Below are positions 44,215 through 52,164 of a stretch of DNA of 64,000 bases, piece after piece (within the stretch, counting starts at the first letter, position 1; each line of letters starts with the position of its first letter). Made by a program: the position numbers and the translations under genes. This DNA comes from CAADGN01 sp035443945. Its GTDB lineage: Bacteria > Planctomycetota > Phycisphaerae > Phycisphaerales > UBA1924. The notes under the pieces were generated by a model, which was not told the DNA's origin, ran no database searches, and saw only the letters and a program-made list of their open reading frames with translations. The stretch lies in the NCBI GenBank assembly GCA_035443945.1, contig DAOMNQ010000008.1:1-64000 (forward strand), in the 5' to 3' direction.

Positions 44215-45097
44215 ATGACCACCTCGACCAAGCCCGCGACAGACGCCAGGACCGCGGCCGCCGACCGTCCGCTCCTTCGCGTGCGCGATCTGAAGACGCA
44301 CTTTCCCGTACGCTCCGGCATCCTCCAGCGCATCACCGGCTGGGTGAAGGCCGTGGACGGCGTCTCCTTCGACCTCGCCCGCGGCGAGACGCTCGGGCTT
44401 GTGGGCGAGTCCGGGTGCGGCAAGACCACCGTCGGCCGGACCATCCTCAAACTCATCCCCCACACCTCCGGCACCGTCGAGTTCGAGGGCAGGAACGTCT
44501 TCGCCGCCCACGGCGGCCCTGAAGGCCCTGCGGCGCGACATGCAGATCATCTTCCAGGACCCGGCCGGCTCGCTCAACCCACGCATGCGCGTCGGCGCGA
44601 TCGTCGGCGAGCCGCTCGTGGTCCACGGGCTGGTCAAGTCACGCGATGAACTCCGTGAGAAGACGGGCGAGTTGCTCGTGCGCTGCGGCATGCCCAAGGC
44701 CGCTGCGGACCGCTATCCGCACGAGTTCTCCGGCGGGCAGCGCCAGCGCATCGGCATCGCCCGCGCCCTGGCGCTGGAGCCCAAGTTCATCGTGTGCGAC
44801 GAGCCGACCAGCGCGCTCGACGTTTCCATCCAGGCGCAGATCATCAACCTGCTGACCGACCTCCAGGCTGAGTTCGGCCTCTCCTACCTTTTCATCTCGC
44901 ACGACATGGCCGTCATCCAGCACGTCTGCCGCAACATCGCCGTCATGTACCAGGGCAAGATCGTCGAGCACGGCGAGCGCGAGCAGATCCTCGAAAGCCC
45001 GCGGCACAAGTACACGCAGTCGCTGCTCTCCGCCGTCCCCGAGCCGGACCCGCGGACCGAGAAGAAGCGCGTCGTCTTCGAGGGCGGCGCGATGTGA
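44215..45097 (+). pseudogene. OppF/DppF-like peptide ABC transporter ATPase, one frameshift
   Basis: Two frames together give one ABC ATPase of ~294 residues. The first (44215 on) has FPVRSGILQRITGWVKAVDG and Walker A GESGCGKTT. The second has the Q-loop IIFQDPAGSLNPRM, the signature FSGGQRQRIGIARAL, Walker B FIVCDEPTSALDVS and the switch His in FISHDMAVIQH. One extra base near 44512-44516 joins GRNVFAAHG to ALKALRRDMQ. All motifs are otherwise intact, so an assembly error or a very recent mutation is likely. OppF proteins energise oligopeptide import together with OppD, OppB and OppC, none of which is nearby. Confidence 0.85.
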
Positions 45098-45118
45098 CGA
45101 CGGCGAAGCGCCCCCCGC

Positions 45119-45391
45119 TCACGACCCGCTGTCCGCCCGCTCCAGTTCAACGCACACCGTGTCGCCGGCCGTGGCGTTCGCGCCCTGCTGCATCGCCTTG
45201 TTGAACATGAAGTGGTGCGTGCCGTCGCCGTTGGGAAAGATCGACGTCTTGATCGCAAACCCGTTGACCGTGCCGACGACGGAGACGCGCCCCTTTGTAC
45301 CGAACGCCTCCGACACCTTCCGCGGCACGTTGACGACCATCCACGCCCCACCCTCTCCGGCCTGCTCGACCTTGGCTTTGAACGTGTGCAT
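45119..45391 (-). CDS. DUF1905-domain protein
   Basis: 90 residues: HTFKAKVEQAGEGGAWMVVN, then GRVSVVGTVNGFAIKTSIFP and GDTVCVELERADSGS, the pattern of the DUF1905 beta-barrel family. Function is not established. The ATG at 45391 has GGAAGG upstream. It converges on the ABC ATPase remnant. Confidence 0.85.
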   Translation of the reverse strand: MHTFKAKVEQAGEGGAWMVVNVPRKVSEAFGTKGRVSVVGTVNGFAIKTSIFPNGDGTHHFMFNKAMQQGANATAGDTVCVELERADSGS

Positions 45392-45475
45392 AAGAAGCCT
45401 TCCACCCCATGGTACCCGAACAACCCGGATCGACAAAGCGGAGGCACGACCCGATCGGCATCGGGTCCGTGCCGC

Positions 45476-45658
45476 TCACCCGCCGCGCAGGTCCGTCAGC
45501 GCGGAACGAAGCTCGGGAAACTCGAACTCGAACCCCTCCCGCAACAGCCGTGCAGGAACGCAGTAGCGACCGTAGAGCGCAAGCTCGGGGTCGGTGCGCA
45601 TGACGAGCGGTGCGGCGATGCGCACGAGCGCGGCCGGGGCGGGGAGCCCGATGCGCAA
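45476..45658 (-). pseudogene. 3' remnant of a TIGR01777-type epimerase (DUF1731 domain)
   Basis: About 60 residues read ALVRIAAPLVMRTDPELALY, then GRYCVPARLLREGFEFEFPE and LRSALTDL. This matches the C-terminal DUF1731 segment of the YfcH/TIGR01777 NAD-dependent epimerase-like proteins, normally ~300 residues. Upstream in this frame there are only about 16 unrelated residues before a stop codon, so the Rossmann domain is gone. The break coincides with the change in strand composition near 45.5 kb and the start of the repeat-rich region. Confidence 0.65.
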
Positions 45659-45752
45659 GGACTTCCCACGTTCCGTATGAGTCGTGAGGGGGATGGTGAG
45701 CGCGGCTCACGCGGAGGCGTGGGGTCGCGTTGGGGAGGAGAGAGTCGGGTTC

Positions 45753-45780
45753 TGAGTCCTAAGTCCTGAGTCCTGAGGCG
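45753..45780 (+). repeat. Heptanucleotide repeat TGAGTCC, 4 units
   Basis: Units TGAGTCC, TAAGTCC, TGAGTCC and TGAGGCG follow each other in exact 7-base register. They run directly into a short GCGCGGGG octamer array (about 45777-45800). Confidence 0.85.
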
Positions 45781-45850
45781 CGGGGGCGCGGGGGCGCGGG
45801 AAGGAACCCCCTCCGGCGTCGAAGTCGCGGGAACCTGCCCCGCAGGGCGT

Positions 45851-45920
45851 GGGGGAGGATGGAGCGGGCAGTCGCTTGCGCTTCGTGCTCTGTTTCGGGG
45901 TGCGGGGGAGGATGGAGCGG
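45851..45920 (+). repeat. 17-bp direct repeat
   Basis: GGGGGAGGATGGAGCGG occurs at 45851-45867 and 45904-45920, 53 bases apart. Confidence 0.85.
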
Positions 45921-46194
45921 TCGCGGCGCGGAGGAGGGTCATGGCTGCGCGGCGGCGTTCGGTGGGGTGCTCCGTGGCTGTCAGGGTGATCTTCTCGAGT
46001 TCGTCGGCGGCCGTGATGGCGGCGTCGAGGAGGCGCAGTCTGAGGGTGCGCTCGATGAGGGCTTCAAGGCGGTTGAGTTTGTCGTCGATGGCCGCGTCCT
46101 CGCCGAACTCGATGAGGTCGGTGGCGCTGAGGTCGCAGGCGATGGAGAGGGCGCGCACGGAGAAGCGGAGGCGGGTGAGGAGGTTGAGGAAGGG
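45916..46194 (-). pseudogene. Coding-like fragment, possible remnant of an unknown protein
   Basis: A stretch of about 93 codons on the minus strand has a normal protein-like composition, unlike the Pro/Arg-rich frame around it. It reads LNLLTRLRFSVRALSIACDL, DLIEFGEDAAIDDKLNRLEA, LIERTLRLRLLDAAITAADE and LEKITLTATEHPTERRRAA, which suggests amphipathic helices. It is bounded upstream by the heptanucleotide array at 46201-46242. No start with a ribosome site is visible. I do not recognise the family. It may be a decayed gene or a short protein whose ends I cannot place. Confidence 0.35.
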
Positions 46195-46200
46195 GGTGAG

Positions 46201-46242
46201 TCTTGAGTCCTGAGTCTTGAGGGGTGAGTCTTGAGTCTTGAG
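46201..46242 (+). repeat. Heptanucleotide repeat TCYTGAG, 6 units
   Basis: Six units in perfect 7-base register: TCTTGAG, TCCTGAG, TCTTGAG, GGGTGAG, TCTTGAG, TCTTGAG. This is the same TGAGTCY unit as at 45753-45780, about 450 bases away. Confidence 0.9.
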
Positions 46243-46308
46243 GTTGGGGGGGATCGGGGGGAGTTCGTTCGGGACGCGGGCGTTGCGGCGCGGCGCGGAC
46301 GGCGGTGC

Positions 46309-46336
46309 GACAGTGGACAGTGGAGAGTGGACATGG
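46309..46336 (+). repeat. Heptanucleotide repeat GACAGTG, 4 units
   Basis: GACAGTG, GACAGTG, GAGAGTG, GACATGG in 7-base register; a second, different heptamer family. Confidence 0.8.
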
Positions 46337-46340
46337 GAAA

Positions 46341-46376
46341 TGGACCGGATGGACTGGGTGGACAGGATGGACGAAG
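46341..46376 (+). repeat. Nonanucleotide repeat TGGACNGGA, 4 units
   Basis: TGGACCGGA, TGGACTGGG, TGGACAGGA, TGGACGAAG in exact 9-base register, starting 4 bases after the GACAGTG array. Confidence 0.8.
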
Positions 46377-47044
46377 AGAGCGTGAGCCTCCGTAAATTGG
46401 GTGAGGCGGACGGGGGCGTGCGCGCGCGGCGGGGTGGTGCGCGCGAGGATGCGGAGGGTGGATGGAGCGCTGGGGCTTGGGCGGGGGGAAGAGGTTGGGC
46501 GTAGGTCAAGTTGTTTGTGGGGATGGGGCGGATTGGGGCGCGGTAGGGCACGGGATGTGCGCACGCGGGGAGGAGATCGGCAAACGGCCGCCGCAGAGGG
46601 TTGAGCGGAAGAGATGCACCAGGGCACGGGGCATCGAGGCAGGGAGGCGGAGTGCGGGGGCCCGCGTGTTCGCGTGGAAGGGAGCGGCGTGACGGTGGTA
46701 CGGGAGGGCTGCAGCCACCTTGTTGAGTTGGCCCGTGAGGACATCCTGGACTGTTCGATGGGTGGGGTGATTCTGCGGACTTTGGATTACTGGACTCATG
46801 TTGGGGCGTCGGCGGGCCGATCGGCAGGGGTGGGCGGGGCTGGCTCGGCTCAAGGGCCGGGGCGGGCGCGTCCGACAGTATCTAGGAATATCATGCAACA
46901 ATTGGATAAGGCCCCTCCGAGGGGTGTGTCGCGGGTGCGTGGGGCCAGGGGAGCCGGCCTTGCCGCGGCGGTGAGGGTTGGCGGCACTGGAGGGTGCGCC
47001 GTTCGACCCGGCTGGTTCGCCCTGAGCGGCACGGAGGCTCCGGC

Positions 47045-48160
47045 ATGGATCGCAGAACAGCGACGAGACTGGCGGCGGGTTCGGTGGCGGCAGCGGCGAT
47101 GGTCGCGGCGGCCGGGTGCGGCGGCGGCGGGTTCGGGCAGCCGTCTTCGACCGCGGGCGCGCCTGCGGAACGGACGACGGCGCCGAGCGCGAGCGAGCCG
47201 ATTCCGGGGTTGATTGCGCGGGGCGGACCTTCGCAGGGAGGCGGCTCGCTGGGCGCGAACGCGTCGCCGTTCACGGAGGGGCAGGTCGGGTCGGACTTCG
47301 ACCCGAGCGTGTCGCCGGACGGGCGGTTCGTTGTGTTCGCGAGCACGCGGCACCGGGAGACGCCGGACCTGTTCCTGAAGCGGGTGGGCGGGAGCGTGCT
47401 GACGCAGTTGACGGACGAATCGTCGAGCGAGGTGATGCCGGCGATCAGCCCGGATGGGAAGCGGGTGGCGTTCGTGAGCGACCGGAACGGGTCTTGGGAC
47501 CTGTACGTGATGCCGGTGGCGGGCGGGCGGCCGGTGCAGTTGACTCGGGACTCGTCGCCGGACCTGCATCCGTCGTGGAGCCCGGACGGGACGAGGATCG
47601 TGTTCTGCCGGCAGGGACGATCGTCCGGACGGTGGGAGTTGTGGGTGGTCGATGCGGACAACCCGTCGGTGTCGCGGTACATCGGTGAGGGTCTGCTGCC
47701 GAAGTGGTGCCCGACGCCGGGGACGGGCGTGAGCGGGGCGGACCGGATCGTGTATCAGCGGGCGCGCGAGCGGGATCAGGGCGCGTACGGCGTGTGGATG
47801 ATGGACTTCGCGGGCGGGGAGGCCGGGTCGCCGATGCACCTGGTGTCGCTGCCGGATGCTGCGTGCATCAATCCGTCGTGGAGTCCGGACGGCCGGCACG
47901 TCGTGTATTCGGTGGTGCCGACGGACGGGACGACGGAGTCCGGGCAGTTGTGGATGACGAACGTCGAGGGATCGTGGCGGGTCGCGCTGACGGGCGGGGC
48001 GTGGCGTGATCACCTGCCGGTCTGGGCGAGCGACGGTCGCGTGTACTTCGTGTCGAACCGGACTGGGACGGAGAGCATCTGGAGCGTTGATGCCGGTCGC
48101 GTGCTGGCGTCGGCGGCCGAGAGCGGCGCGCCGATCGCCCAGGCCGGGTCCGGCGACTGA
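47045..48160 (+). CDS. TolB-like beta-propeller lipoprotein
   Basis: 371 residues. A lipoprotein-type signal (RLAAGSVAAAAMVAAAGC) is followed by a low-complexity linker and about six PD40-type repeats of the form SPDGRFVVFAS, SPDGKRVAFVSDRNG, SPDGTRIVFCR, SPDGRHVVYSV. Such propellers resemble the C-terminal part of TolB and serve as periplasmic binding scaffolds. The TolB N-terminal domain is absent. GGAGG lies 7 bases before the ATG. It is followed by another lipoprotein gene on the same strand. Confidence 0.88.
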   Translation: MDRRTATRLAAGSVAAAAMVAAAGCGGGGFGQPSSTAGAPAERTTAPSASEPIPGLIARGGPSQGGGSLGANASPFTEGQVGSDFDPSVSPDGRFVVFASTRHRETPDLFLKRVGGSVLTQLTDESSSEVMPAISPDGKRVAFVSDRNGSWDLYVMPVAGGRPVQLTRDSSPDLHPSWSPDGTRIVFCRQGRSSGRWELWVVDADNPSVSRYIGEGLLPKWCPTPGTGVSGADRIVYQRARERDQGAYGVWMMDFAGGEAGSPMHLVSLPDAACINPSWSPDGRHVVYSVVPTDGTTESGQLWMTNVEGSWRVALTGGAWRDHLPVWASDGRVYFVSNRTGTESIWSVDAGRVLASAAESGAPIAQAGSGD

Positions 48161-48246
48161 CGGCTGAGTGGATCGGGGGCCGGCGTCGGCTGGCCCGAAG
48201 GTTGCGAGTGCGAGGGGTGGAACCCCGAGCGAAACGGCAGGACGCC

Positions 48247-49062
48247 ATGACAAGTGTACAGACCATGCTCTCGGCAATGAACGCCCGGATCGGGCGGGGT
48301 TTGCGCGTGTCGGCGGGCGCGGCTGCGCTGGCGGCGGTCGTTTGTGCGCAGATGGGGTGCGGCGGGTCGGGGCGGCGTGAGTCCTCGCTGATCCGGCCGC
48401 ACGTGCTGGTGTCGCCGTATGCGGCGACGGTCGGCGAGGTGATGTGGGCGGCCGCGCCGCTGCGGAACGAGTCGGGGACGAGCGTGCCGGACACGCTCGT
48501 GCTGACGGACAAGGTTGTGGCGGCAGCGCAGCAGGTGCTCGGCATCACGTGCCTGCCCGTGAACCGGACGCTCGAAGCGATGACGGCGATCGGGATCGAC
48601 GAGATTCGGACGCCTGAGGACGCGGAGGCGCTCGCTTCGGCAATGGGCGTTGATGGGCTGCTGGTCGGCTCGATCACGGCGTACGACCCGTACGACCCCC
48701 CCACCTACGGCCTGTCGCTCGCGCTGCTGGCGCGGAGCGGGCGGCTGGCGGGGACGTCGGGCGGGGTCGATCCGCGTCGGCTGGCGACGGACGGAACGGG
48801 AGGAACGAACGCGAGCACGTGGGCGACGACGCCGGCCTCGGCGGTGAGCGCGCACCTGGACGCGAAGAGCCACGACGTGCTGATGGCGTTGCGGTCGTAC
48901 TCGCAGGGACGGCACGACCCGGACGGGGCGTTCGGATGGCGGCGGTACACCGCGAGCATGGAGTTGTACACGGAGTTCGGGGCGCAGTTCGTCGTCCGCC
49001 GGCTGCTGGAGCGTGAAGCGGCACGGGTCGGAGGGCAGGGACGGTTGACAGACACCCGGTAG
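48247..49062 (+). CDS. Lipoprotein, LpoB/CsgG-like
   Basis: 271 residues. The signal region (VSAGAAALAAVVCAQMGCGG) offers a lipobox-like Cys. The body has LRNESGTSVPDTLVLTDKVV, a LPVNRTLEAM segment and MGVDGLLVGSITAYDPYDPP. This is the alternating pattern of LpoB/CsgG-like outer-membrane lipoproteins (fold assignment by motif only). The C-terminus ends in helices. It lies 86 bases after the propeller lipoprotein and probably shares its envelope context. Confidence 0.7.
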   Translation: MTSVQTMLSAMNARIGRGLRVSAGAAALAAVVCAQMGCGGSGRRESSLIRPHVLVSPYAATVGEVMWAAAPLRNESGTSVPDTLVLTDKVVAAAQQVLGITCLPVNRTLEAMTAIGIDEIRTPEDAEALASAMGVDGLLVGSITAYDPYDPPTYGLSLALLARSGRLAGTSGGVDPRRLATDGTGGTNASTWATTPASAVSAHLDAKSHDVLMALRSYSQGRHDPDGAFGWRRYTASMELYTEFGAQFVVRRLLEREAARVGGQGRLTDTR

Positions 49063-49108
49063 CCGTCGGCCCGAGAGCCGGCGGGGCCGGCCAGACGGGA
49101 GCGACGGC

Positions 49109-49354
49109 ATGGACGCCGGAACACGCGATACACGGCGGGCGCAGGCGGCGGCTCGGCTCGGCTCGGGGGGCGAGGTCGTGGTCACGCTGTGGAAAGGGCG
49201 GCACACCTGGCGGTTCTCGTGTCGGCGGGGGGATGAGGCCACGCTCATGCGCGCCGTGGCGAAGTTGACGGCGGGGCAGTTGACGGTGGGCGAGGGCGCG
49301 CTCGTGGCGCGCCAGATCGCCGCGGCGATGGCGGGTGGGGACGTGACGACGTGA
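49109..49354 (+). CDS. Small hypothetical protein
   Basis: 81 residues: EVVVTLWKGRHTWRFSCRRG, then DEATLMRAVAKLTAGQLTVG and a C-terminal helix (ALVARQIAAAMAGGD). No family recognised. Its codon use matches the G-rich third positions of neighbouring rightward genes, which supports it being real. It lies 59 bases before the recombinase start. Confidence 0.6.
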   Translation: MDAGTRDTRRAQAAARLGSGGEVVVTLWKGRHTWRFSCRRGDEATLMRAVAKLTAGQLTVGEGALVARQIAAAMAGGDVTT

Positions 49355-49413
49355 AGGAACGGCAGAGTGACGGAGTGGACGCGGCGCGTCCGGCCGAATC
49401 AGGAGTGTGTGTG

Positions 49414-50433
49414 ATGTTCACGCTGGCGATTGTTGAGGCGTTCTCGTCGTACCTGACGGATGAGCGGCACTTCAGCCCGTACACGGCGCGGTGCTACGGG
49501 GCGGACCTGCGGCAGTTCGTGGAGTATCTGACGGAGGAGTCGGGCGTCAAGCCGAACGAGGGCGCGGAGAAGGCCGCGTACGAGCGGCGGGCGTCCGGGG
49601 GCGAGGCGAAGGCGGTGGCGGGGACGATCGCGCCTGCGACGCTGACGGAGACGATCTGCACGGCGGACGCGGACCTGATCCGGGGGTTCCTGTCGCACCT
49701 GGGCGAGCACGACTACTCGGCGGCGACTATGGCGAGGAAGATCGCGACGCTGCGGTCGTTTTACAAGTGGGCGGATCGTCGCGGATTGGCGTCGGGGAAC
49801 CCGATGACGCTGATCCGCACGCCTCGGCAGGGCAAGCGGCTGCCGAAGGCGATCACGGTGGATCAGGTGGAGCGTTTGCTGGCCGCGCCGGACGAGAACG
49901 ACGTGCTCGGGCGTCGCGACCGGGCGATGCTGGAGACGCTGTACTCGACGGGGATTCGGGTGAGCGAACTGGTGGGCCTGACGATCGGCGACCTGGACAT
50001 GACGGGCGAGGCGCTGCGGGTGCAGGGGAAGGGGAAGAAGGAGCGGATCGTGCCGCTGGGGTCGCACGCTCTGGAGGCTGTGCGGCGGTACCTGGACATG
50101 GCGAAGAACGATCCGCGGTTTGCATCGGCGTGGGCGTCGGGGCGCAGCAGCCCGCTGTTCCTGAACAAGCACGGGAAGCGGCTGAGCAGCCGGTCGGTGA
50201 GGCGGAAACTGGACAAGTACCTGCGCGGGGTGGGGCTGGACCCGACGATCAGCCCGCACACGCTGCGGCACAGTTTTGCGACGCACCTGCTGGACAACGG
50301 GGCGGACCTTCGGAGCGTGCAGGAACTGCTGGGGCACCAGTCGCTGAGCACGACGCAGGTGTACACGCACCTGACGACGCAGCGGCTGCGGGAGGCGTAT
50401 GACCGGGCGCACCCGCGTGCGGAGGCGGGTTGA
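49414..50433 (+). CDS. XerC/XerD-type tyrosine recombinase
   Basis: 339 residues with all catalytic residues: Arg182 (STGIRVSEL), Lys in GKGKKERIVPLG, His282 and Arg285 (PHTLRHSFATHL), His308 (LGHQSL), Tyr317 (TQVYTHL). The SAM-like N-terminal domain has an insertion of ~40 residues (about 42-82). Xer enzymes resolve chromosome dimers at dif. The ATG at 49414 has AGGAG 9 bases upstream and gives a normal N-terminus (FTLAIVEAFSSYLTDERHFS); a GTG at 49351, coupled to the previous stop, is an alternative. XerC versus XerD cannot be decided. Confidence 0.92.
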   Translation: MFTLAIVEAFSSYLTDERHFSPYTARCYGADLRQFVEYLTEESGVKPNEGAEKAAYERRASGGEAKAVAGTIAPATLTETICTADADLIRGFLSHLGEHDYSAATMARKIATLRSFYKWADRRGLASGNPMTLIRTPRQGKRLPKAITVDQVERLLAAPDENDVLGRRDRAMLETLYSTGIRVSELVGLTIGDLDMTGEALRVQGKGKKERIVPLGSHALEAVRRYLDMAKNDPRFASAWASGRSSPLFLNKHGKRLSSRSVRRKLDKYLRGVGLDPTISPHTLRHSFATHLLDNGADLRSVQELLGHQSLSTTQVYTHLTTQRLREAYDRAHPRAEAG

Positions 50434-50478
50434 GCGGCTGGGCGACAGAGAGGTGGCACCGAATGGGGAGCGGGTTGT

Positions 50479-51618
50479 TCAGTCCGCGGTGCGTTCCCAA
50501 CTGGTGGAGACGACACGCATCCTGAGGGGCGGCGGGTAGGCGGCGTAGAGGTCGGCGACCTGGGTTGAGTCGAGTATCGTGGGGAAGAGCGCGACCTGCG
50601 TGATGGAGCCGCGGAAGGGCGACGTCCAGCCGTTCGTCGAACCCGACGACGAGTTGATGGTTGAGACGCCGATGGCGATCGGCTCCTTGTTCTTGTCGAT
50701 GCCGCCGTCGAAGTCGGTCGTATCGTGGAGAACGCCGTTGACATAGAGTTTGAGGTCGTCGCCGAAGGTAAGGACGATGTGGTACCACTCGCCGGCTGAG
50801 ATGGGATCCGATCGGACGGTGTACCAGGCGGCGTTGCTCGCGACTCGGGCACGGATGCGGGATGCGTCGATGAACACTTCGAAGTATCCCCCGCTCCCGA
50901 AGCCCGAGGCGGCCTTGGAGATGACCCCCCTTCGTGTGGTGACCAACTCGGGGCGGCACCAGAGCGAGATCGAACCCTGAGAGAGTTCGTACTTGCTGCG
51001 GTGACTGACTTCCGCGAAGTCGTTCTCGCCATCGAACCACGGAACGGTAGTGCATCCGAGACCGGTGCGGCGTGCCAGCATGACGCCGTTGCGGTACGTG
51101 CCGTCGCGCTCGCCGGCCGTATCGGACATCGTCGTGCCGGACACCTCGTGCAACTGCCAGTACGAGATGGGCGAGAGTTGGGAGATGATGCCTCCGAATC
51201 CGCCTTCGAAGGGGCCTTCGGCCTCCGCACGGACGCGAATGATGGAGCGAGCCGTGCCCGCGAATCCGTATGCAGTGACCAGGACGGGCTTGCAGGGGTC
51301 ATTCGAGAGGACGCCGTCTTCGGGGTCCACGACATTGATGGTGTAGGTCGCGTTGCCGAGCGATGCCTTGACGCGCCAGTCACCGTTGGGGAGGGACCAC
51401 CGCCAGTCCGGGGTATCGTTCATGATGGCGATGGCGAGGTCGATCGCGCTCTCGGCGGCGGCACGTGCGTCCATGACGGACCCGACGCTCTCGGACTCGA
51501 CTCGCTGGGAGGAGACGACGCTGAGGCTGGCCAGGCCGAGGACGGTGACGGTGGTGACGGTGACGAGGACGAGCAGGTAGATGCTGCCGCGTCGGCGTGA
51601 TGTCTGCGTGATGGGCAT
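50479..51618 (-). CDS. Pseudopilin-like protein with LamG/concanavalin-like domain
   Basis: 379 residues. The N-terminus (RRRGSIYLLVLVTVTTVTVL) is a PilX/GspK-type hydrophobic leader, followed by a helix with RVESESVGSVMDARAAAESA. From about residue 160 a LamG-like domain begins: SYWQLHEVSGTTMSDTAGER, SISLWCRPE, then EWYHIVLTFGDDLKLYVNGV. Such domains bind carbohydrates or proteins. It is the last gene of the pseudopilin series, 12 bases after the PilV-like gene, so it may form an adhesive or substrate-binding tip. The leader Gly precedes Ser, which is atypical for peptidase processing. Confidence 0.8.
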   Translation of the reverse strand: MPITQTSRRRGSIYLLVLVTVTTVTVLGLASLSVVSSQRVESESVGSVMDARAAAESAIDLAIAIMNDTPDWRWSLPNGDWRVKASLGNATYTINVVDPEDGVLSNDPCKPVLVTAYGFAGTARSIIRVRAEAEGPFEGGFGGIISQLSPISYWQLHEVSGTTMSDTAGERDGTYRNGVMLARRTGLGCTTVPWFDGENDFAEVSHRSKYELSQGSISLWCRPELVTTRRGVISKAASGFGSGGYFEVFIDASRIRARVASNAAWYTVRSDPISAGEWYHIVLTFGDDLKLYVNGVLHDTTDFDGGIDKNKEPIAIGVSTINSSSGSTNGWTSPFRGSITQVALFPTILDSTQVADLYAAYPPPLRMRVVSTSWERTAD

Positions 51619-51630
51619 GGCGTGGCTCCG

Positions 51631-52164
51631 TCAGTCGAGGAACTCGTCGAGGGCGCGCGTGCGAAGCCCGACGGCGGTGGCCATCGGCTGCTTGCCGCGG
51701 AAGACGGTGACGGTGATCCGCTTGACGCCGGAGTCGGTGAGCACCGTTGTCGCGGGGTTGGCGAGGCTGACGTACTCGACGGTGCAGGCGCGTGTCCAAC
51801 CCTCGAAGCCGGGGATGACGGAGCCGTCGGTGCGTTGCGGGGGCGAGGCGGACCAGCCGTTGAAGTCGTCGACGTCGTTGAAGAGGGAGCGAGTGCCGTT
51901 GATCTCTCCGGGGCCTGGACCGGTGCCGCTGCCTGCGATCGGGTCGTCGTATGGGTGTCGGCGGGCTTCGTTGAGGAGGTCGAGTGCGAGGACGCGGGCG
52001 CGGGCGCGATCGGCGGCGTGCCGCTGCATGGAGGCGGAGGCAGCGACGGTGTTCAGCGAGGCGGCCAGGAGCGCGGAAAGGACGAGGATGGCGACGACGA
52101 CCTCAACGAGGCTGAAGCCTCGCTGGCGGGACGGCGCGGCGTTGTGGGCGCGACGCGGCGTCAA
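51631..52164 (-). CDS. Minor pseudopilin, PilV/GspI-like
   Basis: 177 residues with the prepilin cleavage motif RGFSLVEVVVAILVLSALLA (cleavage after Gly, Glu at +5). The rest is a small beta domain. Its ATG overlaps the stop of the preceding PilW-like gene (ATGA), so the two are translationally coupled. Minor pseudopilins prime pilus or pseudopilus assembly. Confidence 0.85.
   Translation of the reverse strand: MTPRRAHNAAPSRQRGFSLVEVVVAILVLSALLAASLNTVAASASMQRHAADRARARVLALDLLNEARRHPYDDPIAGSGTGPGPGEINGTRSLFNDVDDFNGWSASPPQRTDGSVIPGFEGWTRACTVEYVSLANPATTVLTDSGVKRITVTVFRGKQPMATAVGLRTRALDEFLD

Larger units (their letters stand above)
45692..47044. other. 1.35-kb gene-poor, repeat-rich region
   Basis: No complete gene can be supported here on either strand. 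It holds several short tandem repeats (listed separately), a 17-bp direct repeat, a ~93-codon coding-like segment and a small AT-rich patch at about 46876-46911. Open frames crossing it encode Pro/Ser/Arg-rich sequence typical of antisense GC-rich DNA. The top strand is strongly G-rich throughout. Confidence 0.7.

Noticed and set aside
45496..46551. 351-codon minus-strand frame as a full gene
   Set aside because: Most of it is Pro/Ser/Arg-rich antisense-type sequence crossing tandem repeats, and its end overlaps the epimerase remnant in another frame. Only the ~93-codon island looks protein-like.
46876..46911. AT-rich patch as an unwinding element
   Set aside because: It is only ~35 bases and lies 134 bases before the lipoprotein gene at 47045, so it may simply be that gene's promoter region.
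45400..47044. DnaA boxes confirming an origin
   Set aside because: The best match to TTATCCACA (near 46900, TTATCCAAT on the minus strand) has two mismatches and stands alone, so boxes do not support the origin idea.
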